A DNA stretch of 64,000 nucleotides from the NCBI RefSeq assembly GCF_006439335.1, contig NZ_SAWY01000041.1, positions 130,775 through 194,774 on the forward strand, given 5' to 3'. The notes below the pieces were generated by a model, which was given only the letters and a program-made list of their open reading frames with translations, was not told the DNA's origin and ran no database searches. A program made the translations under genes and the position numbers. Origin of the DNA: Litorilituus lipolyticus (GTDB lineage Bacteria; Pseudomonadota; Gammaproteobacteria; Enterobacterales; Alteromonadaceae). Below are positions 38,942-46,972 of the stretch, one piece after another (position 1 is the first letter of the stretch; the number at the start of each line of letters is the position of its first letter).

Positions 38942-39648
38942 GCAACCCCCTGTAATGCTTTATTTTCAGCATTAATTTCAGAGACAATTTGACCATCAAG
39001 TAATTGAATTTGACGATTCGCACATTGCGAATAACGACTATCATGGGTCACCATTACAATGGTAGAACCTTGTTTATTCAATTGCTCAAGTAAAGACATC
39101 ACTTGATCACCATTTTTACTATCTAAGTTACCTGTAGGTTCATCAACTAAAATTAGATCAGGTTTTCCTACTAATGCACGCGCAATGGCAATACGCTGTT
39201 GCTGGCCACCTGAGAGCTGGTTCGGGCGATAATGCTGGCGTGGTAGCATATCAACTTGTTCAAGCACTTCTTCAACACGCTGTTTAATTTCTGCTTTATT
39301 GGTGCCCCTGTGCTCAAGTGGTAATGCAACGTTTTCAAAGACTGTTAAGTTATCAATTAAATTAAATGATTGAAAAACATAGCCGATATGTTCATTTCGA
39401 ATTTGAGTACGGTGGTCAACTTTCAGTCCGGTGGTATCAATGTTTGCTAGCTGATATTCGCCTTCAGTGGCAGAGTCCATCAGCCCCATAATAGATAATA
39501 AAGTCGATTTACCACAACCTGAAGGACCAGTAATTGCCACAAACTCTCCTTGATTTATTTCTAAAGAAACACCTTGAAGGGCATGGGTTTCAATTTGTTG
39601 GCTGTCGTAACGTTTATGAATATTGTTCATGGTGACTACATTTTTCAT
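38938..39648 (-). CDS. ABC transporter ATP-binding protein (MacB/LolD type)
   Basis: The product is 236 residues from ATG 39648, chosen because AAGGAA lies just upstream; a longer frame to 39717 is open but lacks that signal. Walker A is [11 protein letters not shown], the signature [15 protein letters not shown], Walker [14 protein letters not shown] and the H-loop [10 protein letters not shown]. It powers the adjacent permease. It lies 65 bp after the adaptor gene and overlaps the permease by four bases. Confidence 0.95.
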   Translation of the reverse strand: MKNVVTMNNIHKRYDSQQIETHALQGVSLEINQGEFVAITGPSGCGKSTLLSIMGLMDSATEGEYQLANIDTTGLKVDHRTQIRNEHIGYVFQSFNLIDNLTVFENVALPLEHRGTNKAEIKQRVEEVLEQVDMLPRQHYRPNQLSGGQQQRIAIARALVGKPDLILVDEPTGNLDSKNGDQVMSLLEQLNKQGSTIVMVTHDSRYSQCANRQIQLLDGQIVSEINAENKALQGVA

Positions 39649-39713
39649 TTTATATTCCTTTCTGTTGTGCTTATTATTCTGATTTGTTGTTATGTAAATA
39701 GCGATTGAAAACT

Positions 39714-40952
39714 TCAATCTACGATATTAAGTTTTTGATAAGATAGTAATTTATTAATATCTGATGTAACTAACTCATCACCGCTAATTAATCCGTCTGT
39801 AATGGTTAATTGTCCTTTTGATAGCTCACCAAACGTCACTTGTTTTTGCTGTAGTTGGTTGTTGGCGTTTCGAACAAAAATAGCTTGCTTGCTACGAGGT
39901 CTTAAACCAGGAGTTTGTTCAATATGTAATGTGTTTTGTTGATGTTTAACAAAAACTTGAGCAGATATTGATAATGCTGGGCGAGCGTTTGAAGTTAAGG
40001 CATCATCAAGTATAGCTTCAGCTAAGACAGTACCGTTACTAACGACACTTTCAATTCGGTTAATATGCGCTTTGATATAACCTTTTTGTGTATCAATGAT
40101 AACGGGAGCATTAATATCTATTTGATCTGCTTGGTTTTGAGGTAGACGTAAGCGAGCAATTAAGGCTTCGTCACTACCTACTTTAGCTAGGGATTGACCT
40201 AATTGTACGCTTTGTCCTAATTCAACGGATAAGTTTTGTAATGAACCGCTAATGCCTGCCTTGACCTTCATATCATCAAGTTGCTGTTCAAGGAGTGCTA
40301 CTTGTGCCTGTTGCTGTTCGATGGTGATATCACGTTGAGTTAATTGATAACTTTGCATTTCAACGAATTGATCAAATTTTTTCTTCTCAAACTCAAGCTT
40401 TTTACTTTCTTGCTTTACTGATAGTTTTGCGCGTTGTAACTCTATTTTTGACGATACGCCTAAATTAAGTAAATCTTCATTGACTGAAAGTTCTAATTCA
40501 GCTCTTTCTATATCTGCTTCAATGTCTGCAATTCTACCTTGGTAGTTTAAACGCTCACTTTGCTGTTCAAATTTAAAGGCTTCCCTTTGAGCTAGTTGCT
40601 GAGCAAGCTGACCCTTTGCGGCATTTACTTCCTGCTCTAACCTTGGGTTGGCGAGTGTTAAAATAACTGTTTCAGGCAGTATTTTTGTACCGGGACGAAC
40701 TAATATTTCAGACACTTTACCTTGAGCAGGAGCTGTTAATAACCTTTCCTTAGCTGATGATAATTCACCATACGCCGTCGTATAGATATCTAAATGACTT
40801 TGCTTAACTGTTTGAAAGCGTAATTGAGATGCTGAGACATCTTTAGTTGCTTTAGAGCTTAAAGCAAAGCCAGCATATCCGAGTAAAACGATAAAGCTAC
40901 AGAATGCTATAATTTTTTTTGTGTCACGTTTTGGGGCTAATTCTATTTTCAT
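39714..40952 (-). CDS. HlyD/MacA-type periplasmic adaptor protein
   Basis: The product is 412 residues from ATG 40952; an in-frame GTG at 40967 is the alternative. One N-terminal helix (IIAFCSFIVLLGYAGFAL) is followed by a lipoyl half-motif (AKERLLTAPAQGKVSEILVRPGTKI), a long alpha-helical hairpin rich in Gln/Glu (about residues 105-220), the second lipoyl half and beta-barrel/membrane-proximal domains. It should couple the FtsX-type transporter to the outer membrane; no outer-membrane TolC-like gene is nearby. First gene of the operon. Confidence 0.9.
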   Translation of the reverse strand: MKIELAPKRDTKKIIAFCSFIVLLGYAGFALSSKATKDVSASQLRFQTVKQSHLDIYTTAYGELSSAKERLLTAPAQGKVSEILVRPGTKILPETVILTLANPRLEQEVNAAKGQLAQQLAQREAFKFEQQSERLNYQGRIADIEADIERAELELSVNEDLLNLGVSSKIELQRAKLSVKQESKKLEFEKKKFDQFVEMQSYQLTQRDITIEQQQAQVALLEQQLDDMKVKAGISGSLQNLSVELGQSVQLGQSLAKVGSDEALIARLRLPQNQADQIDINAPVIIDTQKGYIKAHINRIESVVSNGTVLAEAILDDALTSNARPALSISAQVFVKHQQNTLHIEQTPGLRPRSKQAIFVRNANNQLQQKQVTFGELSKGQLTITDGLISGDELVTSDINKLLSYQKLNIVD

Positions 40953-40987
40953 TGTTACTGATTTCACTATTTATTTTTTATCAGTAA

Positions 40988-41004
40988 TGAAATAACTGTG
41001 CCAA
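40988..41004 (-). promoter_or_regulatory. Sigma-54 (-24/-12) promoter of the ABC operon
   Basis: Read on the minus strand the sequence is TTGGCAC-AGTTA-TTTCA. The consensus is TTGGCAC-N5-TTGCA, so only one base differs, at the -12 element. Transcription would begin near 40977, about 25 bases before the adaptor start. The NtrC-family activator gene is in the next operon. Confidence 0.75.
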
Positions 41005-41063
41005 AAATATTTGTCGTTAATAAACAATAACTTGTGTTATTTCTGTTATGTTTTTACAGTTTT

Positions 41064-41098
41064 GTTGTTCGGTTTTATTTTGTCGTTGTTCGGTTTTA
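41064..41098. promoter_or_regulatory. Twin upstream activator elements, 21-bp period
   Basis: GTTGTTCGGTTTTA occurs identically at 41064-41077 and 41085-41098. The 21-bp spacing is two DNA turns, putting both on the same face, about 90-120 bases upstream of the predicted sigma-54 transcription start. This fits tandem activator sites. Confidence 0.6.
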
Positions 41099-41295
41099 AT
41101 GCTTATTAAGTAAATTACGTTGTCGAGTGCGACGGGAGATGCTAATAGACATATATGCTGTTGTAAACTCAAAGGGATAATAACTAAATGATCACTATAG
41201 CTTATGTAAATTATTACCTTTTTAACTAGAGGGAAATAAAACACAGTTAAATTAACGATAATCATAGTATTTCGTATTATAAAGTCACCAGACTA

Positions 41296-41391
41296 ATGTC
41301 TAATTCACCTTGGTTTGTATTTGCCGCATACTTATTGGCTGGCTTTTCATCAATAATGGTAAAAGGATTTATACAACTACTGCTAATGTAA
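41296..41391 (+). CDS. Possible 31-residue hydrophobic small protein (uncertain)
   Basis: An ATG frame encodes a hydrophobic peptide (SPWFVFAAYLLAG core). No clear ribosome binding site is present. It may be a chance frame, a leader, or the remains of a membrane protein N-terminus. It sits about 40 bp before the betaine-binding protein gene. Confidence 0.2.
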   Translation: MSNSPWFVFAAYLLAGFSSIMVKGFIQLLLM

Positions 41392-41428
41392 ACGGTAGTG
41401 ATATTGCTGCTTATGTGAAACTTCTTAT

Positions 41429-42379
41429 ATGATTAGAGCGTTGATTTTTATACCTGTATTATTCATTTTTATTTCATTATTTAATGTGACAACTGCTTCG
41501 AGCAAGAAAGCTTACATCCCCTTAAACCAGTGGACTAGCCAACGTGTGGTTTCTCAAGCTTTGGGAGACGTTTTATCAAATCATGGTGTGCAGGTTGAAT
41601 ATATCAATATAAGTGTTGATGAACAGTGGGGGGCATTACAGCGGGGTAAAATTCACTTTCAGCTAGAAGTGTGGCAGCCTTCAATGGCGCAAGCATTTAG
41701 TCAACTTACGGCTAAACAAGCGATTGTTGATATGGGTTTGCATGACGCTAAAGTTACTGAGGATTGGTGGTATCCAAAGTATGTGGAAGAGCTTTGTCCT
41801 GAATTACCTCATTGGCGAGCTCTTATTACGTGTAAGTCTCTTTTTGTTGAAAAAGATTCAAAGGGCAAAGGGGTATATTACGCTGGCCCATGGGATTATA
41901 ACGATGCTGATGTTATTAGAGCGCTGAAATTAGATTTTACTATTAACCGATCTAGCGGTGAAATGGTGCTGTGGAAAAAATTATCAAAAGCTATTAAACA
42001 GAAAAAACCTATTATTATCTTGAATTGGAGTCCAAATTGGACTGATAAGCATTTATCTGGTCGATTTATTCAGTTTCCTGCTTATGCACCTGAATGTGAA
42101 ACCAAACCTGAATGGGGCATCAATAAACATCTAACTAGAGATTGTGCTAATCCAAAAGATGGCTGGCTTAAAAAAGCAGCATGGCCTGGATTAAAGGCAT
42201 ATAACCCTTGTGTTTTTCAATTTGTAAAAACTGTTAACCTAAGTAATGAAATGATTGCTGATGCAGCTTCATTTGTTATAACGCAGAATAATACTGAACA
42301 TCAAGCAGCTAGTTTATGGATGAAAAAATATCAAAGTCAGATAGTACAATGGCTAAGTAAAACTTGTCTTAGAGGTTAG
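41429..42379 (+). CDS. Glycine betaine-type substrate-binding protein (OpuAC/ProX family), orphan
   Basis: The product is 316 residues. A hydrophobic leader (LIFIPVLFIFISLFNVTTAS) precedes the OpuAC fold: NQWTSQRVVSQALGDVL, QLEVWQPSM, WWYPKYVEELCPELPHW, IILNWSPNWTD. Aromatic-rich segments match the cage that binds quaternary amines. No ABC permease or ATPase is adjacent, so it must share a transporter elsewhere or act as a sensor. Its 3' end overlaps the convergent DUF1289 gene by four bases. Confidence 0.85.
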   Translation: MIRALIFIPVLFIFISLFNVTTASSKKAYIPLNQWTSQRVVSQALGDVLSNHGVQVEYINISVDEQWGALQRGKIHFQLEVWQPSMAQAFSQLTAKQAIVDMGLHDAKVTEDWWYPKYVEELCPELPHWRALITCKSLFVEKDSKGKGVYYAGPWDYNDADVIRALKLDFTINRSSGEMVLWKKLSKAIKQKKPIIILNWSPNWTDKHLSGRFIQFPAYAPECETKPEWGINKHLTRDCANPKDGWLKKAAWPGLKAYNPCVFQFVKTVNLSNEMIADAASFVITQNNTEHQAASLWMKKYQSQIVQWLSKTCLRG

Positions 42380-42576
42380 TAAGGTTTTGATTTCATTTCA
42401 TGTTCCATCTTTCGCGAGTTGGCCTGAGAGACTATGGTTTGTTTCTCTTGGTTAGTCGCCAACCCCCACTGCTTAATTTCTTCTAAGCTTCTAAAGCAAC
42501 CTAGGCAAATATCTTGCTCATTTAAACAACAGTTTCTTACGCACGGTGATTGAACATTATTCAATGTTTTTCTCAA
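42376..42576 (-). CDS. DUF1289 family small cysteine-rich protein
   Basis: The product is 66 residues with CVRNCCLNEQDICLGCFRSLEEI, the four-cysteine pattern of DUF1289, and IKQWGLATNQEK. The cysteines probably bind metal. No ATG is in frame; TTG at 42576 is used, and TTG at 42564 with GAG upstream is equally possible. Function unknown. Confidence 0.75.
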   Translation of the reverse strand: MRKTLNNVQSPCVRNCCLNEQDICLGCFRSLEEIKQWGLATNQEKQTIVSQANSRKMEHEMKSKPY

Positions 42577-42759
42577 AATAAGAGATGTATGTTATTAGTA
42601 TAACGGTTGTACTTGATTATTTTAAAAGAAAATATCTTGTGAAGTTTGCAAAATGAGTATGATTTACCTTTACTGACAGTGAATGGAGAAAAATACATTT
42701 AGCTGTAATTTTATTTGAAGAAACACTGTCCTCTAATAAAAAGGAGCTCAGCACTATTT

Positions 42760-45045
42760 ATGAAATCAATCACAACGCCGTTTTTGAAACGCGCCTCTTT
42801 ATTAGCTATCTCTGTAATATTCATGGGATTAGCTTTATCTTGGGTTGTTTATCAATCAACAGCCAAAGTAAAAACCAATGCTATTGATGTAGTCGAGCAA
42901 CGTATACCTATACTAATAAGTATCAATGAGTTAGTAGCTGATCTAAGTGAGCAAGAACGAATTATTTATGAATACTATCGCTCGCAAAATGGCGATATGT
43001 TTCTTGAGTCTTCACAGAATATTCGTCAAACCTTTAATATGCACTTTACAGCTGTGCTTTCGCAACCAAGATTTCAAAAGCAATCGCAAGAAATTGCCGC
43101 AGGACAAATGCAAATTGAGCAATTATTTATGGACTTTTATCAAGCAATGCAGCTTGATACAGATAATTGGGATGAAATGCGCGATATATTAATGCAAGTG
43201 TCAGTTATTCGAACACAGTTATTGCCAACCTTAAAATCGATCGAACAACAAACACGGCAGACCGTTGATGAAGGTCATAAAGCGACCCTAGCTCAAATGG
43301 CATTTTCACATCAATTGGTTATTGCTTATGGCATTTCTATTGTATTAATTGCGGGATTAGTGTCTTGGTACATTCGCCAATATATGTTAACGCAAGCGAA
43401 AAACACCCGTTTAGCATTATTTTCTCAACAAAACCCGAACCCTATCATCAGTGTTAATAACTTAGGTGAAGTGCTATTTGCTAACCCTGCTTGTGATAAA
43501 TTACTGAGTTGTGTTGGTTATTCATCTGATAACGTTGAAGCCTTGTTACCGAGTAACTTTTTATCTTTGCGTGAAAAGTTAAGTCGAGCGCCAGAGCATA
43601 GCTTAGTGCTTGATCAAGAATTGAGTGAGCGTATTTTACAAATAAGTATTTATTGGCATGAAGAAATCGATGCTTATGATATTCATATAAAAGATGTAAC
43701 TGAAGCAAAAATAGCGCAAGAGCAAGTGAATCACTTAGCTTTTTACCACCAAGAAACCAACTTGCCTAATCAATATAAATTAAATAACGATGTTGATGAT
43801 ACTATCGCAAGTAAGCAGCCATTCTCCATCGGTGTTATTGCGATAAGAGACTTTGATAATAAGGTCAGCACCTTGGGAGGTGAAGCAATAACTGAACTCG
43901 TCAATGAGTTAGCCAATATTATTGCCAGTTCATTACCCAGTGGTGTGCATTTCTATCAAGTGGCTGATGGGCAATTTGCCTTATTATGTACCAAAAGCAA
44001 AGGGCAATTAGCGTTACAAAAGTTAACTATGGTGATTACCGCTGTTGCTGAATCTTCAATAGCGACAAAAAGTGGTGAGTATTTTGTTGAGCTTGATTTT
44101 GGTTATAGCAGCTATCCGCAACATAGTGATGATAGAAATAATTTGATCAAAGGTGCTCATATGGCACTGGCTGTTGCATTAAATAATGAGCATGAAAATT
44201 TTGCCGTATATGACTCTGAGTTTAGTGAGGGCATTCAACGCAGTAATGAGCTTACCGATAACTTAAGGCATGCGTTAACGAATAATGAATTGTTTTTGGT
44301 TTATCAACCTCAGTTGGATATTCAAGAGAATAAAGTGACTGGCATTGAAACGCTAGTACGCTGGAAACATGATGGACATATCGTTTCACCCGTTGACTTT
44401 ATTCCTCTAGCCGAACAATCAGGATTGATTGTCTCAATAGGAGAATGGATCTTAACTCAGGCCTGTCAGTTTGCTAAGCAGTTGGTACGATTAGGGTATA
44501 ACGACATTATTGTGGCGGTAAATGTCTCACCTAGGCAATTTAGTCATCCACAATTTTGCGCTATGGTTAGGCAAGTACTCAAAGATGTAGCCCTTGCACC
44601 AAGAAATTTGGAACTAGAAATAACAGAAGGAGTATTTATGCATAATGAAGAAAATACTTTATCTGTGCTTCAACAGCTAAAAACCATGGGATTACATTTG
44701 TCTATTGATGATTTTGGCACCGGGTATTCCTCTTTATCATATTTAAAGCGTTTTCCGATCGATAAGTTGAAAATTGATCAATCATTTATTCGAGAATGCC
44801 ACAATAATGATGAAGATAAAGCAATTATTAGCACTATTGTATCGTTAGGGAAAAGTCTTGGCTTATCACTTATTGCTGAAGGCGTTGAAGAACTAGTCCA
44901 TGTCGACTTCTTAAAAGAATTGCAATGCGATGAGATTCAAGGTTATTGGTTTAGTAGACCCGTTGAACCAGAAGCTTTAATTGAATTATTGATTGAAAAG
45001 GGCGGTGATATTAATACTCAAACATCACAAGGGTTTGCTTCTTAG
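42760..45045 (+). CDS. Membrane PAS-GGDEF(degenerate)-EAL phosphodiesterase
   Basis: The product is 761 residues from ATG 42760 (AAGGAG is 13 bases away; TTG 42715 is an alternative). Two membrane helices (about residues 11-30 and 185-205) flank a helical periplasmic sensor. A PAS-like domain (NPNPIISVNNLGEVLFANPAC) follows. The GGDEF signature is replaced by ADGQF (about residue 401), so cyclase activity is unlikely. The EAL domain keeps the catalytic pattern but with ETL (IETLVRW, about residue 528), LEITEGVFM, DDFGTGYSSLSY and IAEGVEE. It is probably a c-di-GMP phosphodiesterase with a regulatory GGDEF. Confidence 0.88.
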   Translation: MKSITTPFLKRASLLAISVIFMGLALSWVVYQSTAKVKTNAIDVVEQRIPILISINELVADLSEQERIIYEYYRSQNGDMFLESSQNIRQTFNMHFTAVLSQPRFQKQSQEIAAGQMQIEQLFMDFYQAMQLDTDNWDEMRDILMQVSVIRTQLLPTLKSIEQQTRQTVDEGHKATLAQMAFSHQLVIAYGISIVLIAGLVSWYIRQYMLTQAKNTRLALFSQQNPNPIISVNNLGEVLFANPACDKLLSCVGYSSDNVEALLPSNFLSLREKLSRAPEHSLVLDQELSERILQISIYWHEEIDAYDIHIKDVTEAKIAQEQVNHLAFYHQETNLPNQYKLNNDVDDTIASKQPFSIGVIAIRDFDNKVSTLGGEAITELVNELANIIASSLPSGVHFYQVADGQFALLCTKSKGQLALQKLTMVITAVAESSIATKSGEYFVELDFGYSSYPQHSDDRNNLIKGAHMALAVALNNEHENFAVYDSEFSEGIQRSNELTDNLRHALTNNELFLVYQPQLDIQENKVTGIETLVRWKHDGHIVSPVDFIPLAEQSGLIVSIGEWILTQACQFAKQLVRLGYNDIIVAVNVSPRQFSHPQFCAMVRQVLKDVALAPRNLELEITEGVFMHNEENTLSVLQQLKTMGLHLSIDDFGTGYSSLSYLKRFPIDKLKIDQSFIRECHNNDEDKAIISTIVSLGKSLGLSLIAEGVEELVHVDFLKELQCDEIQGYWFSRPVEPEALIELLIEKGGDINTQTSQGFAS

Positions 45046-45085
45046 TCTGCTTGAAACTAAGAATTTTTTTAATTTATAGAAAATG

Positions 45086-45115
45086 AAGCGCTCTAGCTAT
45101 ACTTAAAGCGCTTTT
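45086..45115 (+). terminator. Possible terminator after the EAL gene
   Basis: AAGCGCT (45086-45092) pairs with AGCGCTT (45107-45113) across a 14-nt loop, and TTTT follows. It sits between convergent genes. Confidence 0.45.
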
Positions 45116-45120
45116 GGGTT

Positions 45121-46104
45121 TTATTTGTTTATATCAACAATGACTCTGCCTCTTACCTGTCCGTCCATCAATTGGTTTGCTACCTCAATGACTTCTTTCA
45201 GGGAAATTGTTTGACTTATTTCATTCAAAACAGAGTCACTAAGTAAATCTTCAATACGCTGCCAAGCTTCGGTTCTATCTTCAAGTGGTCGCATGACACT
45301 ATCAATGCCAGCAAGTGTAACTCCACGTAAAATAAATGGCATTACCGTTGACGGTAAGTCCATACCTTGTGCTAAACCACACGCTGCAACAGTGCCACCG
45401 TATTTAATGCTGGCACAAATATTGGCTAGTGTATGGCTGCCAATAGAATCAATTGCACCTGCCCAGCGCTCTTTCGCTAATGGTCTTCCTGGCTCCGATA
45501 AGGTCTTTCTATCGATAATTTCTTTTGCACCTAAAGCCGTTAAGTATTCACTTTGATCAAGTCGACCTGTGGATGCAACGACTTGATAGCCAAGCTTTGC
45601 TAATATGGCAACAGCAAAACTACCCACTCCGCCGTTGGCACCGGTGACTAGAACTTCGCCTTTTTCAGGTGTTACGCCATTTTTTTCTAGCGCCATAACA
45701 CAAAGCATAGCGGTATAGCCCGCAGTACCTATTGCCATCGCTTGTTTTGGTGAAAGCTTTTTAGGCAAAGGAATAAGCCAATCACTTGATAATGTCGCTT
45801 TCTCAGCGAGACCGCCCATATGAGTTTCACCTACACCAAAACCGTTTAGTAAAACCAAATCGTCTTTTGAGAATTTGTCACTATCACTGTGAATGACCTT
45901 GCCGACAAGATCGATGCCCGGGATCATTGGAAACTTTCTCACGACTGGGCCTTTACCTGTAATGGCTAAAGCGTCTTTGTAGTTTAAAGTGCTATATAGC
46001 ACTTCAACAGAGACATCACCTTCAGGTAATAATTTTTCATCTATGTTTTGTAAGCTACTTCGATAACCTTGTTCGTCTTTTTCAATAACTACTGCTGAAA
46101 TCAT
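45121..46104 (-). CDS. acuI: Acrylyl-CoA reductase AcuI (YhdH family MDR)
   Basis: The product is 327 residues. It is a zinc-free medium-chain reductase of the YhdH/AcuI family: STLNYKDALAITGKGPVVRKFPMIPGIDLVG, GFGVGETHMGGLAEKA, GTAGYTAMLCV and the nucleotide-binding VTGANGGVGSFAVAIL. It uses NADPH to reduce acrylyl-CoA, which detoxifies acrylate formed in DMSP breakdown. AAGGGG precedes the ATG. The gene for a TetR regulator lies upstream in the same direction, and a repeated operator separates them. No DMSP lyase gene is in the window. Confidence 0.9.
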   Translation of the reverse strand: MISAVVIEKDEQGYRSSLQNIDEKLLPEGDVSVEVLYSTLNYKDALAITGKGPVVRKFPMIPGIDLVGKVIHSDSDKFSKDDLVLLNGFGVGETHMGGLAEKATLSSDWLIPLPKKLSPKQAMAIGTAGYTAMLCVMALEKNGVTPEKGEVLVTGANGGVGSFAVAILAKLGYQVVASTGRLDQSEYLTALGAKEIIDRKTLSEPGRPLAKERWAGAIDSIGSHTLANICASIKYGGTVAACGLAQGMDLPSTVMPFILRGVTLAGIDSVMRPLEDRTEAWQRIEDLLSDSVLNEISQTISLKEVIEVANQLMDGQVRGRVIVDINK

Positions 46105-46118
46105 AATAACCCCTTAAT

Positions 46119-46135
46119 TTAGACTGATCGTCTTT
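46119..46135. promoter_or_regulatory. Putative AcuR operator upstream of acuI
   Basis: TTAGACTGATCGTCTTT shares the TAGAC-N-GATC-GTCT core with the site before acuR. It lies 15 bp upstream of the acuI start, next to its ribosome binding site, so bound repressor would block transcription. Confidence 0.7.
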
Positions 46136-46178
46136 TAATGGTAAAAACAATGCTCTATTACATTGATAATGTTAAAAA

Positions 46179-46811
46179 TTACTTCGATAAACTATTAATA
46201 AAATGGTTGAAAAAAATGTCTAGTGGCTTGGTATCTTGCACTAATCTGGCTCTGCTTACCGCACCTTCCCAGCCGATCCAAAATAGCTCACTTAGCACGG
46301 TGCAGTTTGCAGTTTTACAAATATCACCATTATTTAGTGCTTCTTCTAAGCACGTTGCAACTTGGCTTTGCCAGTCACTGAGTACGGCGGCAAGTTGAGT
46401 GCGAAAACTGACCGGTAAAAGTGTGACTTCTTGTTCTAAATTGCCAATTAAGCAGCCTCGCTCAAATTGATATTGTGCCATGCCTAATTTAGCGTCATTA
46501 ACGAAATTAGCTAAGCGCTCTAATGGTTTATATGCTGTATTGAGTAAATGGGTGTTAAGTTTTTTCTCAAAGTAACTCGCATAGTTGTTGATTACTTCAC
46601 GGCCAAAGGCTTCTTTGCTGTCAAAGTAGTGATAAAAAGAGCCTTTTGGTACTCCTACTTTTTTAAGAATTGAATCAATTCCCGAAGAAGTAAAGCCTTG
46701 CTTTGTTAATAGCTCTAGGCCGCTACGTAATAACTCAGCTTTTGTATCTTGACTGTCTCTGGCTATTTTAGGGGGTCTGCCACGACGAGTTGTTGTTTGT
46801 TTTGTGATCAT
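46179..46811 (-). CDS. acuR: TetR-family regulator AcuR
   Basis: The product is 210 residues from ATG 46811. GRPPKIARDSQDTKAELLRSGLELLTKQGFTSSGIDSIL and VPKGSFYHYFDSKEAFG form a TetR DNA-binding domain, and RGCLIGNLEQEV with the TetR_C domain matches the AcuR/YxaF-type branch. AcuR proteins respond to acrylate. A palindrome lies ten bases before its start and recurs before acuI, consistent with autoregulation and repression of acuI. Confidence 0.85.
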   Translation of the reverse strand: MITKQTTTRRGRPPKIARDSQDTKAELLRSGLELLTKQGFTSSGIDSILKKVGVPKGSFYHYFDSKEAFGREVINNYASYFEKKLNTHLLNTAYKPLERLANFVNDAKLGMAQYQFERGCLIGNLEQEVTLLPVSFRTQLAAVLSDWQSQVATCLEEALNNGDICKTANCTVLSELFWIGWEGAVSRARLVQDTKPLDIFFNHFINSLSK

Positions 46812-46820
46812 TTTATGATT

Positions 46821-46837
46821 ATAGACCGATCGTCTAT
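46821..46837. promoter_or_regulatory. Putative AcuR operator upstream of acuR
   Basis: ATAGAC-CGATC-GTCTAT is a perfect 6-bp-arm inverted repeat and matches the site at 46119-46135. Confidence 0.75.
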
Positions 46838-46972
46838 TAAGTAACAAGTGTTAATAATATTCGTATGAAAAGATCATTGAAAGGTAAAAGAACTGTTGCA
46901 GGGGAAGCTTTTCGTGTCTAATTTTACTGGGTTGTTATATGATTAATTTAATTAAGCTTTTTTTGGGTGTTT

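Noticed and set aside
41017-41265. 82-codon minus-strand frame upstream of the adaptor gene
   Set aside because: It covers the sigma-54 control region and activator repeats and has no protein-like pattern.
45121-46811. DMSP lyase cluster
   Set aside because: acuI and acuR are present, but no ddd or dmd gene is seen in the window.
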